Below are positions 17,377 to 25,725 of a DNA stretch of 64,000 bases, in pieces (the first letter of the stretch is position 1; each line of letters begins with the position of its first letter). The translations under genes were made by a program, and so were the position numbers. Source of the DNA: Desulfosporosinus sp049943955 (GTDB taxonomy: Bacteria; Bacillota; Desulfitobacteriia; Desulfitobacteriales; Desulfitobacteriaceae); assembly GCF_049943955.1 (NCBI RefSeq), contig NZ_JBNFTW010000005.1:62001-126000 (forward strand). The letters are read 5' to 3'. The notes beneath the pieces are model-generated. The model worked only from the letters and a program-made list of their open reading frames with translations. It ran no database searches and was not told the origin of the DNA.

Positions 17377-19680
17377 ATGGAACAAGATGAATTAAAACAG
17401 CTGGAAGATAAGTGTACCCAAGAAAATCCTCCGGCTTGTACAGCGGGTTGTCCAATCCATGTCGATGCCCGCAAGCTAATGTCCGACATACAAAAAAGGG
17501 ATTTAAAAAGCGCTCTGGCAACATTACAAAAAAAACAGCCCTTTCCCGGAATTATAGGTCGGATTTGTGATCACCCCTGTGAGGACGTTTGTAAACGCAG
17601 AGATGTTGGATCGCCTATTTCAATAGCGGCCTTAGAAAAGTTTTGTGTACAAAATCAATCCGGAAATCCGCCGAAAGCGGGGATGATCCCGGAAAAAAGT
17701 CAAACTGTTGCGGTCGTTGGTTCGGGACTGAGAGGCCTGACAGCGGCTTACGATTTAGCTAAAAAAGGCTATAAAGTGTCGTTGTTCGAAAAGGCAGATC
17801 GAATTGGCGGCAACCTTTGGAATTTTCCAGAAGACCAATTGTCCCCGGAAGTTATAGTCGAGGAACTTTCCGTCTTATCCCGACTTAAGGTTCAGATCGA
17901 ACTAAATAAGGAAATAACCCGCTTGGATTTAGCTAATCTTCTGGAGAACTTTGCTGCCTTGTATCTTGGCCTGGCCCAGCAATCAGCTGACACAGTTGAA
18001 CTCCTGGGAAAAAATTATGAGCTTAACCCAGTTACCGGTGAAACAGCAATTAAGGGCATTTTTGGGGGAACCCTGGCAGGTAATAACTCACCGATAAGGT
18101 CTGTCGCTGACGGCCGTAAAGCAGCAATTTCTATAGACCGTTTTTTGCAAGGTGTTTCCTTAACGGCTTCCCGTGAAGGCGAAGGCTCTAATGAGACTAA
18201 ACTGTTCGTTAATACTCAAGGAATTGAATCATTGCCGGCAGTATCCATGAGTAATAAACAAGCAGGTTACACCGTTGAAGAGGCTGTAGCAGAGGCTTCC
18301 AGATGTTTGAATTGTCAGTGTCTGGAATGTGTAAAGGCCTGCAAATATATTGAAAATTACGGAAGTTACCCTAAAAAGTATCTGCGCCAAATTTATAATA
18401 ATAATTCCATCGTCATGGGGATGCGGCATGCCAATAAAATGATCAACTCCTGCAGTTTGTGCGGGTTATGTGCTGAAGTTTGTCCGCAGGGATTAGACCT
18501 GGGAGAAGTTTGTAAATCAAGCCGGGTGACCATGGTCGGCAAAGGAAAAATGCCGCCTTCGGCCCACGATTTTGCTTTGCGGGACATGGCTTTCAGCAAC
18601 AGTGATAAGTTTGCCTTAGCCAGGCATCAGCCAGGCTGTAATTCCAGCAGCTACGTCTTTTTTCCCGGGTGCCAATTGAGCGCTTCATCTCCTGAGCACG
18701 TAGAAAACGTTTATAAATTGTTGATGGAAAAGCTTTCCGGAGGCGTAGGTTTAATGCTTGGCTGCTGCGGTGCTCCAGCTGACTGGGCAGGTGAGCAAGA
18801 CCTGTTCCGAAGAAATTCGGAAGTCTTAGCTGCTGAATGGGAACGGTTGGGCAAGCCTCAGATCATCACAGCCTGTTCCACTTGTCACAGTATGTTCCAA
18901 ACAAAGTTTCCGCACATCGTCTCTTTGTGGGAGATGATGGCTGAAATGGAGCTTCCCGTACAAGAAGACAAGCTCAATGGAGGAAACGTGGCGGTCCAGG
19001 ATGCTTGTACAACGAGACATGAACCGTCGATTCATAATGCAGTAAGAAAAATTTTAAAGAAACTAAAGTACGATATTGAAGAATTGCCCTACAGCAGAGA
19101 GCGGACTAAGTGCTGCGGTTATGGCGGACTCATGTCCTTTGCCAACCGGGAATTAGCGCAGAAAATTGTCGAGGATCGAATCAGTGAGTCCGATGTGGAT
19201 TATGTGGCTTACTGCGCTATGTGCAGAGATCGGTTTGCCTCTAAAGGTAAACGTACATGGCATATACTGGATCTGATTTTTGCAGATGATCTTGAGCAAG
19301 CTGCCGTCAAACCCGGTGTTGGTTTTTCCTACCGCCATGAAAACCGGGCCAAATTAAAACGCAAACTGCTGCATACGCTGTGGCAAGAAACTCCGTCAGA
19401 TCAGGAGGAAGCCTATATGAGTATAAACCTTCAAATCAATGACAGGGTTTGGGAGACAATGGAGGATCGCCATATTCTTATTGAGGATATCCAACAGGTT
19501 ATTGAGTACGCAGAACGGACAGGAAGAAAGTTTGTAAATCCCGATAATGGCCGTAGTTTGGCCCATTACCGCCCTCTCAGGGTAACTTACTGGGTAGAAT
19601 ACGAACCTCATAACCAAGGTTTTATCGTCTACAATGCTTATAGCCATCGCATGGAAATTGTGGAGGGAGCTCATGAATAA
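17377..19680 (+). CDS. FAD/Fe-S oxidoreductase with fused CCG domain
   Basis: ATG 17377 is preferred (768 residues); the frame opens at 17338. Domains: an N-terminal GltD-like Fe-S helical domain (CTQENPPAC, CDHPCEDVC), one FAD Rossmann fold near residue 110 (VVGSGLRGLTAAYDLA) followed by a shortened flavin/NAD region, two 4Fe-4S sites (CQCLECVKAC; CSLCGLCAEVCP), a HdrB/GlpC-like CCG domain (GCCGAPADWAG, CCGYGG, CAMC) and about 90 C-terminal residues of unknown fold. This matches the pyridine nucleotide-disulfide/dicluster protein that I recall beside the D. vulgaris aldehyde oxidoreductase. It probably carries electrons to or from that enzyme. It overlaps the next gene by 8 bases. Confidence 0.85.
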   Translation: MEQDELKQLEDKCTQENPPACTAGCPIHVDARKLMSDIQKRDLKSALATLQKKQPFPGIIGRICDHPCEDVCKRRDVGSPISIAALEKFCVQNQSGNPPKAGMIPEKSQTVAVVGSGLRGLTAAYDLAKKGYKVSLFEKADRIGGNLWNFPEDQLSPEVIVEELSVLSRLKVQIELNKEITRLDLANLLENFAALYLGLAQQSADTVELLGKNYELNPVTGETAIKGIFGGTLAGNNSPIRSVADGRKAAISIDRFLQGVSLTASREGEGSNETKLFVNTQGIESLPAVSMSNKQAGYTVEEAVAEASRCLNCQCLECVKACKYIENYGSYPKKYLRQIYNNNSIVMGMRHANKMINSCSLCGLCAEVCPQGLDLGEVCKSSRVTMVGKGKMPPSAHDFALRDMAFSNSDKFALARHQPGCNSSSYVFFPGCQLSASSPEHVENVYKLLMEKLSGGVGLMLGCCGAPADWAGEQDLFRRNSEVLAAEWERLGKPQIITACSTCHSMFQTKFPHIVSLWEMMAEMELPVQEDKLNGGNVAVQDACTTRHEPSIHNAVRKILKKLKYDIEELPYSRERTKCCGYGGLMSFANRELAQKIVEDRISESDVDYVAYCAMCRDRFASKGKRTWHILDLIFADDLEQAAVKPGVGFSYRHENRAKLKRKLLHTLWQETPSDQEEAYMSINLQINDRVWETMEDRHILIEDIQQVIEYAERTGRKFVNPDNGRSLAHYRPLRVTYWVEYEPHNQGFIVYNAYSHRMEIVEGAHE

Positions 19681-19885
19681 TACGCCAAAACAAACGGAAA
19701 AACTGCCTTGGAAGTGCGGGAAATGCGGCGGCGAACTGGAACGGGGTTTGGTTAAGGCATCTTATTTAGGCAATGATTTCGAGGTTCAAGAACTTAAATG
19801 TCTTAACTGTGGACTGGTCCTGATAACCGAGGAACTGGCATTAGGAAAGATGTTTGAAGTCGAGCAGAGCCTGGAAGATAAGTAA
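19673..19885 (+). CDS. Small CxxC redox/zinc protein of the aldehyde oxidoreductase cluster
   Basis: Start ATG 19673 follows GGAGGGAG and overlaps the previous stop by 8 bases (ATGAATAA), a sign of translational coupling. The 70-residue protein has CGKCGG near residue 14 and CLNCG near 45, a zinc-ribbon or rubredoxin-like pattern, with no other motif. In Desulfovibrio an analogous small redox protein (DVU1557-type, from memory) sits in the same gene neighbourhood. It may be an electron carrier or a scaffold for maturation. Confidence 0.8.
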   Translation: MNNTPKQTEKLPWKCGKCGGELERGLVKASYLGNDFEVQELKCLNCGLVLITEELALGKMFEVEQSLEDK

Positions 19886-19894
19886 GGGGGATGG

Positions 19895-20347
19895 ATGATG
19901 CCGGCCGACGCCTTTCGGATGTTTCAACTGGCTGCTCAAGGGTTTTGCTGCAGCCAAATTATTTTAATTTTAGGATTAGATGATCTCGGAAAGGAAAATC
20001 CTGACCTTATCAAAGCGATGCATGGTTTATGCGGAGGAATAGGAAGGTCAGGAAAAACCTGCGGAGCTCTTACCGGAGGGGCCTGCTTGATTGGCTTATA
20101 TCTCGGGAAAGGCAGCTCAAGCGAATTCGGGCACCCCAAAATCAACACTATGCTCAAGGAATTAATGAACTGGTTTGAAGATATCCATGGCAGCATTGAT
20201 TGTGAAGGGATTTTAGACCAGTCCTTAGATGAAGGAAATGAGTATCCGGTACGCTGCGGTAATATTGTTGCAGCAACTTTTAATAAAGTTCAAGAGATAA
20301 TAGCGGCTACTTCTAAAGACGTAGAGTTTGACGAAGACAACGAGTGA
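19895..20347 (+). CDS. C-GCAxxG-C-C family putative redox protein
   Basis: The 150-residue protein starts at ATG 19895 (or the next codon) after GTAAGGGGG. It shows the C_GCAxxG_C_C signature: an N-terminal CC (FCCSQIILILG), LCGGIGRSGKTCGALTGGACLIGLYLG in the middle and a late CEGILD and RCG. Proteins of this family are thought to bind a metal or Fe-S centre and often lie in redox operons. It corresponds to the DVU1555-type member of the aldehyde oxidoreductase neighbourhood. The operon continues after a 137-bp gap. Confidence 0.85.
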   Translation: MMPADAFRMFQLAAQGFCCSQIILILGLDDLGKENPDLIKAMHGLCGGIGRSGKTCGALTGGACLIGLYLGKGSSSEFGHPKINTMLKELMNWFEDIHGSIDCEGILDQSLDEGNEYPVRCGNIVAATFNKVQEIIAATSKDVEFDEDNE

Positions 20348-20484
20348 AAATCAGATATTAAATTTTATTTATTGAATCTCAGTTTCGAATATCAAAGTAT
20401 AAAAATTGTTATAATTTGGAATGCATATCTAATTCAAAGGCTAAATCCGGAAGTTGGCAACTCAGACGGGAGACTCAAAACTGT

Positions 20485-21225
20485 ATGAATAACAATGTTT
20501 TTAAAGTCTATGAAGGTGACGCTCTTCGGCAGACTACAGGAGATACTTTACGTCCGGGCGGCTTTTTCCTAACCGACTTGGGAGTGAAACGCTGTAACTT
20601 TCTTCCCGGTGCCAAAGTCTTAGATGTGGGGTCTGGCAGTGGAGCAACGGTTGAGCGTTTATGCTCCGAATATCAGCTCCAAGCTATAGGGATTGACCCC
20701 TCGGAGATATTATTAGAGATCGGAAAAAGGAGAAATCCTGACTTAAACCTGATTCGGGGTCAGGGAGAGGACCTGCCCTTTCCGCCTGACAACCTGGACG
20801 GGGTATTCGCTGAATGCACCTTATCCGTTATGGAAGAGCCAAATCAGGTTCTGAAAGAAATTTTCCGGGTGCTCAAGCAGGGTGGATGGCTGATTATTAA
20901 TGATGTTTATGCCCGGAATCCTGATGGACTAAAGGACCTTCGCGAACTCGGCATCGAGTCATGCATCAGAAGGGCGTTGACCAGGGACGAGCTGCTGAAT
21001 ATGCTTAATAACTTTGACTTTCATATTGTTGACTGGAGTGATCATACAAATTTATTGATCCAATTGACGGTTGATCTAATAATGACTTATGGATCGATGA
21101 CAAATTTTTGGCTTAAATCTGCTTCGTGCTTAAGCTTCGTTGATCCTAACCCTATCCAGGAAGCGGTCAAAAAAGCAAAGATGGGGTATTTCCAACTGAT
21201 TGCCCACAAGGGATACCAGTTCTAG
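20485..21225 (+). CDS. SAM-dependent class I methyltransferase of the aldehyde oxidoreductase cluster
   Basis: ATG 20485 is chosen, with GGGAGA 11 bases upstream; the open frame extends to a TTG at 20416 in sequence that does not look coding. The 246-residue protein has the motif I loop VLDVGSGSGATVE, the acidic end of strand 2 (GIDPSEILLEIG), and GVFAECTLSVMEEPNQVLKEIFRVLKQGGWLIINDVY, typical of UbiE/MerA-like small-molecule methyltransferases. The substrate is unknown. Its place between the C-GCAxxG protein and the radical SAM gene suggests a role in making or modifying a cofactor for the molybdenum enzyme. Confidence 0.88.
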   Translation: MNNNVFKVYEGDALRQTTGDTLRPGGFFLTDLGVKRCNFLPGAKVLDVGSGSGATVERLCSEYQLQAIGIDPSEILLEIGKRRNPDLNLIRGQGEDLPFPPDNLDGVFAECTLSVMEEPNQVLKEIFRVLKQGGWLIINDVYARNPDGLKDLRELGIESCIRRALTRDELLNMLNNFDFHIVDWSDHTNLLIQLTVDLIMTYGSMTNFWLKSASCLSFVDPNPIQEAVKKAKMGYFQLIAHKGYQF

Positions 21226-21245
21226 TAAGAGAGGGATTAGAGCGT

Positions 21246-22589
21246 ATGGAGGATAGGAAGGGAAGTTTGACTTCCGCTACTGAGAGTTTATGTCCGGAAT
21301 GTTTGCGCAGGATTCCGGCACAAAGAGAGGTTCAGGGTGAAAATGTTTATCTGGTAAAACGCTGCCCAGAACATGGTGGGTATCGAACCTTGATTTGGCA
21401 TGGAAGTCCTCAATGGGCCTCCTGGGTCAGACCTACAATTCCTACTCCACCTAAGGAATGTTTTACGCAAGTTGCCAAGGGATGTCCCTTTGACTGCGGT
21501 TTATGCGCAGACCATTATAAGACAACTTGTACGGCTTTGCTTGAAGTTACCCAGCGCTGCAATCTAAATTGTCGCTTTTGTTTTGCCAATGCCGGAACGG
21601 AGCTGGACGAACCTTCGCTGAAAGTGATTGAAGGGTGGTATAAAAGCGTCCTGGCTGCCAGCGGCCCGGTGAATATCCAGTTATCCGGCGGCGAACCAAC
21701 TCTCCGCGACGATTTGCCGGAAATCGTGGAAATGGGCCGGAGGTTGGGCTTTAATTTTATCCAGATTAATACAAATGGCTTACGGCTGGCCGTGGATTCA
21801 ACCTATCTAAGCCGCTTAAAGATGGCCGGCCTTAGCTCGGTTTTTTTGCAATTTGATGGTACTGAGGATCAGATATACCAGGCAATCAGAGGGCGGCATC
21901 TTTACGATCTCAAAGTTAAAGCCATAGAAAACTGTGCTGAACACGGAATCGGAGTTGTCTTAGTACCAACTCTCATACCGGGAATAAACACTGATAATAT
22001 CGGTGAAATCATAAAGTTTGCCTTAAAAAATCATCCTGCCGTCCGAGGGGTTCATTTCCAACCTGTAAGCTATTTCGGAAGAATTCCCAAAGAACCGCTG
22101 GATCAGGATCGGATTACACTGCCGGAAGTTATACAAGCCATTGAGAAACAGACAGCAGGGCTGATTAAAGCCGAAAACCTGAAGCCCCACAATGGCCGTT
22201 GCTCTTTCAGCGGCAGCTTTACGCGCAGAGCTGACGGGAGTTTGAAGCCGATCTTGAACAATTCCTGTTGTGAGGGACCGGAACGAGCGGATGAACTGGC
22301 CAGAAAAACCCGGACCTTCGTAGCCCGGCAGTGGTCAGGGCCTGAACTGTTTAAAGTTGAGACCGCAAAGAATAATCCGGGCGACTCCTGGGACAACTTA
22401 ATTCAACAACTTAAAACCTATGCTTTTTCCCTCAGTGGTATGGCTTTTCAAGATGCGTGGAATCTGGATCTTGAACGCTTAAAAAATTGCTGTATCCATG
22501 TTGTTAGCCCTGAGGGCAAGTTGATTCCCTTTTGTGCTTATAATCTCACCGCTAAAAATGGGCGCTCAATTTACCGCAAGGGGAGATAA
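21246..22589 (+). CDS. Radical SAM protein of the aldehyde oxidoreductase cluster (TrsS-like)
   Basis: The 447-residue protein has an N-terminal cysteine-rich segment (CPEC near 16, CPFDCGLC near 80), the radical SAM 4Fe-4S motif C105-x3-C109-x2-C112 (CNLNCRFCFA) and an SGGEPTLRDDLPEI motif. It continues with a C-terminal region holding NNSCCEGP and a terminal NCCIH/PFCAYN cysteine set. This C-terminal pattern recalls the radical SAM family called TrsS, in which a selenocysteine can replace one of the cysteines; here ordinary cysteine codons are used. The SAM radical probably modifies a cofactor or peptide. The target is not known. Confidence 0.85.
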   Translation: MEDRKGSLTSATESLCPECLRRIPAQREVQGENVYLVKRCPEHGGYRTLIWHGSPQWASWVRPTIPTPPKECFTQVAKGCPFDCGLCADHYKTTCTALLEVTQRCNLNCRFCFANAGTELDEPSLKVIEGWYKSVLAASGPVNIQLSGGEPTLRDDLPEIVEMGRRLGFNFIQINTNGLRLAVDSTYLSRLKMAGLSSVFLQFDGTEDQIYQAIRGRHLYDLKVKAIENCAEHGIGVVLVPTLIPGINTDNIGEIIKFALKNHPAVRGVHFQPVSYFGRIPKEPLDQDRITLPEVIQAIEKQTAGLIKAENLKPHNGRCSFSGSFTRRADGSLKPILNNSCCEGPERADELARKTRTFVARQWSGPELFKVETAKNNPGDSWDNLIQQLKTYAFSLSGMAFQDAWNLDLERLKNCCIHVVSPEGKLIPFCAYNLTAKNGRSIYRKGR

Positions 22590-22592
22590 ATC

Positions 22593-23936
22593 TTGGCCAT
22601 AAATGTTACCCCGCTTGAACCATGGGTACAGGAGAAAATTACCGGTAATCGTTCGGGAAGACTGACGCGAAAGTTGATCGAGGATTACCAGTTGAACAAA
22701 CTGCAGGAAACTATTGCTTGGGTAAGCGCTAGCAGCAGATTTTACCGCCGTCTCTATCAGGGATTGGATTGTAAGATTACCAGTTTAGCAGATTTAAACA
22801 AACTGCCTTTTACCACATCTGAAGACCTCAAAGATTATCCCCTGGATTTCTTATGTGTTTCCCAAGATAACATCAGCAGAATCGTTACCCTCCAGACTTC
22901 CGGTACAACAGGAAAACCTAAACGCCTCTTCTTTAGTGAACCGGATCAAGAACTAACCATCGATTTTTTTCATCATGGCATGTTCACCTTGATTAAACCA
23001 GGGGACAGAGTCTTGATTTTGCTGCCTGGTGAAACGACTGGAAGTGTCGGTGACTTACTGCGTTTAGGTTTAGCAAGAGCAGGCGTAAAAGGTAGCGTTC
23101 ACGGAATTGTAATTAATCCGGAGGCCACCTTTGAACAAATAAAACGGGAAAAAATCAATGTTCTGGTCGGGATACCCACTCAAGTGCTGAATTTAGCAAG
23201 GTTTATTGATTCACGGGACGAATCATCTTCTCTAAACATCAAAAGTGTCTTGTTAAGTACCGATTATGTTCCTTTAACTGTTGTCAAAGAACTGCAAAGA
23301 TATTGGGGGTGTCAGGTGTTTAATCATTATGGTATGACTGAGATGGGTTTAGGCGGCGGTATTGAATGTGAGGGCTTCTGTGGCTATCACCTGAGAGAAG
23401 CAGACCTATATTTTGAAATTATCGATCCATTGACAGGAACACCTGTGATAGACGGGCGGCCAGGAGAAGTCGTCTTTACGACACTTACCAGATCAGCAAT
23501 GCCCTTAGTTCGTTATCGAACCGGCGATATTTCCAGATTTATACCTGGCATCTGTTCCTGTAACACAGTCCTAAAGCGGTTGGAACGGGTAAAATCCAGA
23601 GAACGGGTTTTTCTGAATGAGACGGATTACTTGACGATCTCCGATTTTGACGAGGTTCTCTTTGACTTTGGGGATATTATTGACTTCGAGGTTACGCTTA
23701 CTGAAGAGGCAGAGCAAAACCGGTTAAACCTCAATATTCTCTTGAGGAAACCAATTGCAGCTGACATAGAACAACCTGTCTTACAATCTCTCGCTAAAAT
23801 CCCCAGCCTAAAAGGCGGCCTGCAAAGCAACAATTTACTGGTTAACCTTAATTTTAACTTAAGTACCGAAATAAAGGCTCCCCAAAGCACTGCTAAACGA
23901 CAGATTCAAGACCGGAGAAGGTTTGCCCGGCCTTGA
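22593..23936 (+). CDS. AMP-dependent CoA ligase/adenylate-forming enzyme (PaaK-like)
   Basis: The TTG start at 22593 follows GGGGAG by 7 bases and lies 3 bp after the radical SAM stop, so the two are coupled. The 447-residue protein resembles phenylacetate-CoA ligase: the AMP/phosphate loop TLQTSGTTGKPKRLFF near 105-120, the YGMTEMGLGG motif near 250 and RYRTGDISRF near 308. Such enzymes adenylate a carboxylate and transfer it to CoA. It could activate the acid formed by the aldehyde oxidoreductase, or act in cofactor assembly; its cluster conservation favours the latter. The substrate is unknown. Confidence 0.88.
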   Translation: MAINVTPLEPWVQEKITGNRSGRLTRKLIEDYQLNKLQETIAWVSASSRFYRRLYQGLDCKITSLADLNKLPFTTSEDLKDYPLDFLCVSQDNISRIVTLQTSGTTGKPKRLFFSEPDQELTIDFFHHGMFTLIKPGDRVLILLPGETTGSVGDLLRLGLARAGVKGSVHGIVINPEATFEQIKREKINVLVGIPTQVLNLARFIDSRDESSSLNIKSVLLSTDYVPLTVVKELQRYWGCQVFNHYGMTEMGLGGGIECEGFCGYHLREADLYFEIIDPLTGTPVIDGRPGEVVFTTLTRSAMPLVRYRTGDISRFIPGICSCNTVLKRLERVKSRERVFLNETDYLTISDFDEVLFDFGDIIDFEVTLTEEAEQNRLNLNILLRKPIAADIEQPVLQSLAKIPSLKGGLQSNNLLVNLNFNLSTEIKAPQSTAKRQIQDRRRFARP

Positions 23937-24065
23937 GGGGAGAAATTAATTGTTGTTAAAGACGAGCAGATCGTTTCCTGAAAAACAACAATGATAATTG
24001 AATACCGAATGAAAATTAAGACAACGATTGAAAACTATTAAGTTAATCTAGAGGGGTAGTAAACA

Positions 24066-25175
24066 ATGGAAAATGAAATGATCTATAGACTAAAAATAGC
24101 CCTGGAGAAAAATACTGAAGTTGCTATGGTTACAATCATCAGTGTCCTTGGCTCAACTCCTCGTAAACCCGGAGCTAAAATGATAGTTTTTCCTGACGGG
24201 ACTATCATAGGTACTATTGGCGGCGGATGCGGTGAGGCTGAAGCCAGGAGAGAAGCTCTCAATGTCTTAGCAGCACGCACTTCTAAAGTGTATTTCTTAA
24301 ATATGACCGCTGATATTGCTCAGGATGAGGGAATGGTTTGCGGAGGAATCATGGGCTTATTCATTGATTATTTAGGTTATCATAATTCCGCTGAACAATT
24401 TAAACTCTACCAAGAATATTTATCGGCACTTGAGGAAGGAAATCAGAATCCTATCCTTGTTACAGTCATCGAATCGGCTCCTGGACATTTGATAGGGAAC
24501 AAACTCGTTATTAAGGCTAACGGGGAAGTAAGCGGCGATCTTCATTTAGACGGTTTAAATCGTGTTGCCCAAGAAAGCGGCAAGATTTGCGCTAAACGGT
24601 GTCAGCCGTTATTAATTAGTTTAGATACTGAGTTTGAGCCTTGCGAAACCTCTGTAAGCAAACCATCCTATCGGTTACTCTTAGAACCGCAAAGAACAAT
24701 TGTGCAATTGTTGATTTTAGGTGGTGGTCATATAGCGCTTCCCCTTGCCATTATGGCTAAAATTGTAGGATATGAGATCACAGTCGTCGATGATCGTCCA
24801 GCCTTTGCCAATTCTGTTCGCTTTAAAGAAGCAGACACTGTTATTTGCGCTGATTTTGCACAAGCCTTAGAGAGGATCACGATCACTCCCCAAACATTTG
24901 TGGTAATTGTCACAAGAGGACATCGCTACGATAAGGTATGTCTGGAAAAGGTGATTCGCCAGCCAGCAGCTTATATTGGCATGATCGGCAGCCGCAAAAG
25001 AGTTAAAGCTTTAAAAGCTGAATTAGAGGAAGAAGGAGTATCAGCCGAATTACTGCAAAATCTTCATTCCCCGATTGGTCTGAAGATAGGAGCAGAAACT
25101 CCGGAGGAAATTGCCGTTAGTATTCTCAGCGAGTTGATTAATGTTCAAAGGGAGATGGATCAGACCTTAAAGTAG
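24066..25175 (+). CDS. xdhC: XdhC/CoxI-family aldehyde oxidoreductase maturation factor
   Basis: AGAGGGGTAG precedes ATG 24066. The 369-residue protein has the two XdhC parts: an N-terminal domain (ISVLGSTPRKPGAKM, GTIGGGCGEAEARREAL) and a C-terminal Rossmann domain (LILGGGHIALPLAIMAKIVGYEITVVDDRP; VTRGHRYDKVCLEKV; YIGMIGSRKRVKALK). XdhC proteins hold the molybdenum cofactor, help add the sulfido ligand and insert it into xanthine oxidase-type enzymes. It ends the island 130 bp after the CoA ligase gene, and a very strong hairpin follows. Its partner is almost surely the molybdenum enzyme at 14504-17230. Confidence 0.92.
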   Translation: MENEMIYRLKIALEKNTEVAMVTIISVLGSTPRKPGAKMIVFPDGTIIGTIGGGCGEAEARREALNVLAARTSKVYFLNMTADIAQDEGMVCGGIMGLFIDYLGYHNSAEQFKLYQEYLSALEEGNQNPILVTVIESAPGHLIGNKLVIKANGEVSGDLHLDGLNRVAQESGKICAKRCQPLLISLDTEFEPCETSVSKPSYRLLLEPQRTIVQLLILGGGHIALPLAIMAKIVGYEITVVDDRPAFANSVRFKEADTVICADFAQALERITITPQTFVVIVTRGHRYDKVCLEKVIRQPAAYIGMIGSRKRVKALKAELEEEGVSAELLQNLHSPIGLKIGAETPEEIAVSILSELINVQREMDQTLK

Positions 25176-25256
25176 ACGATCCTGAAGAGACATGAAACAA
25201 AAATTAATGATACAGATTAAACGATATGAACAATTAGGTGGTCAAAGAAACCGGTA

Positions 25257-25302
25257 AAGGGTTAATTTGTTGATTTGCAAAAATCAATAAATTAACCCTT
25301 TA
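25257..25302 (+). terminator. Long hairpin ending the aldehyde oxidoreductase island
   Basis: AAAGGGTTAATT (25257-25268) pairs with AATTAACCCTTT (25291-25302), with an inner TTGATTT/AAATCAA pair around GCAA. The following bases are AATATTTAG, a poor T-run. Confidence 0.7.
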
Positions 25303-25335
25303 ATATTTAGTGACTATTCATATTATTGTTAAAAG

Positions 25336-25385
25336 TGCCCCAATTTAAAACATTTGTTCGAAGCAAAGTGTTCCAAAATAGTCCA
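25336..25385. promoter_or_regulatory. Paired upstream activator sites for the alcohol dehydrogenase
   Basis: Two 17-bp elements, TGCCCCAATTTAAAACA (25336-25352) and TGTTCCAAAATAGTCCA (25369-25385), are centred 33 bp apart, three helical turns. They share TGNYCCA-N3-TNNNNCA with the site at 12785-12801. They lie about 240 bp upstream of the sigma-54 promoter at 25615, a usual enhancer position. Confidence 0.6.
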
Positions 25386-25460
25386 TTTTAAGGAGTTACC
25401 ATTAATTTTATAGATTAATTTGATATAAGGATTAAGGTTTTGTTCTATTAGTTATTTATA

Positions 25461-25590
25461 GTTTTAAGAATCTACGGTAATAAGTTGGTGGGACTCTCTT
25501 CGCTTCCTACGGTGGGGCCGATTTCGTCCTTCAGCAAGCTGGATGTTCGGCTTTGACCGGAGGATTTCGCTGAAATACGACATGTGAAAT
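25461..25590 (-). other. GC-rich structured island, possible diverged copy of the 170-bp element
   Basis: Between the enhancer sites and the sigma-54 promoter lies a block (about 25482-25585) clearly richer in G and C than its surroundings. Its complement contains AGCCGAACATCCAGC, close to the AGCTGAACATC core of the two elements at 44485-44656 and 57426-57596. GCTGAAGGAC, CCCACCG and GAGTCCCACC then follow in an order like theirs. No convincing reading frame or promoter is present. The relationship is tentative. Confidence 0.35.
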
Positions 25591-25614
25591 TAATAGCTAA
25601 ATTTTCTGATAGTT

Positions 25615-25631
25615 TTGGCACTGATATTGCA
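25615..25631 (+). promoter_or_regulatory. Sigma-54 promoter of the alcohol dehydrogenase
   Basis: TTGGCACTGATATTGCA is a perfect match to TGGCAC-N5-TTGCA, with GG at 25617-25618 and GC at 25629-25630, ten bases apart. It lies 95 bp upstream of ATG 25726. Confidence 0.9.
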
Positions 25632-25725
25632 ATAATATTTGTTCAAGCATCCGGATTAAAATTCCGGCACAAATTCAGCGTAGATAAGCAAATGCTAAAA
25701 CTAATAAAAAATGGGGGTTAAAAAC

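Noticed and set aside
25484..25560. T-box leader (GGTGGGGCCG then TTTCGTCCTT resembles the T-box core)
   Set aside because: There is no stem I with a specifier, no following T-run terminator, and it lies upstream of the promoter so would not be in the transcript.
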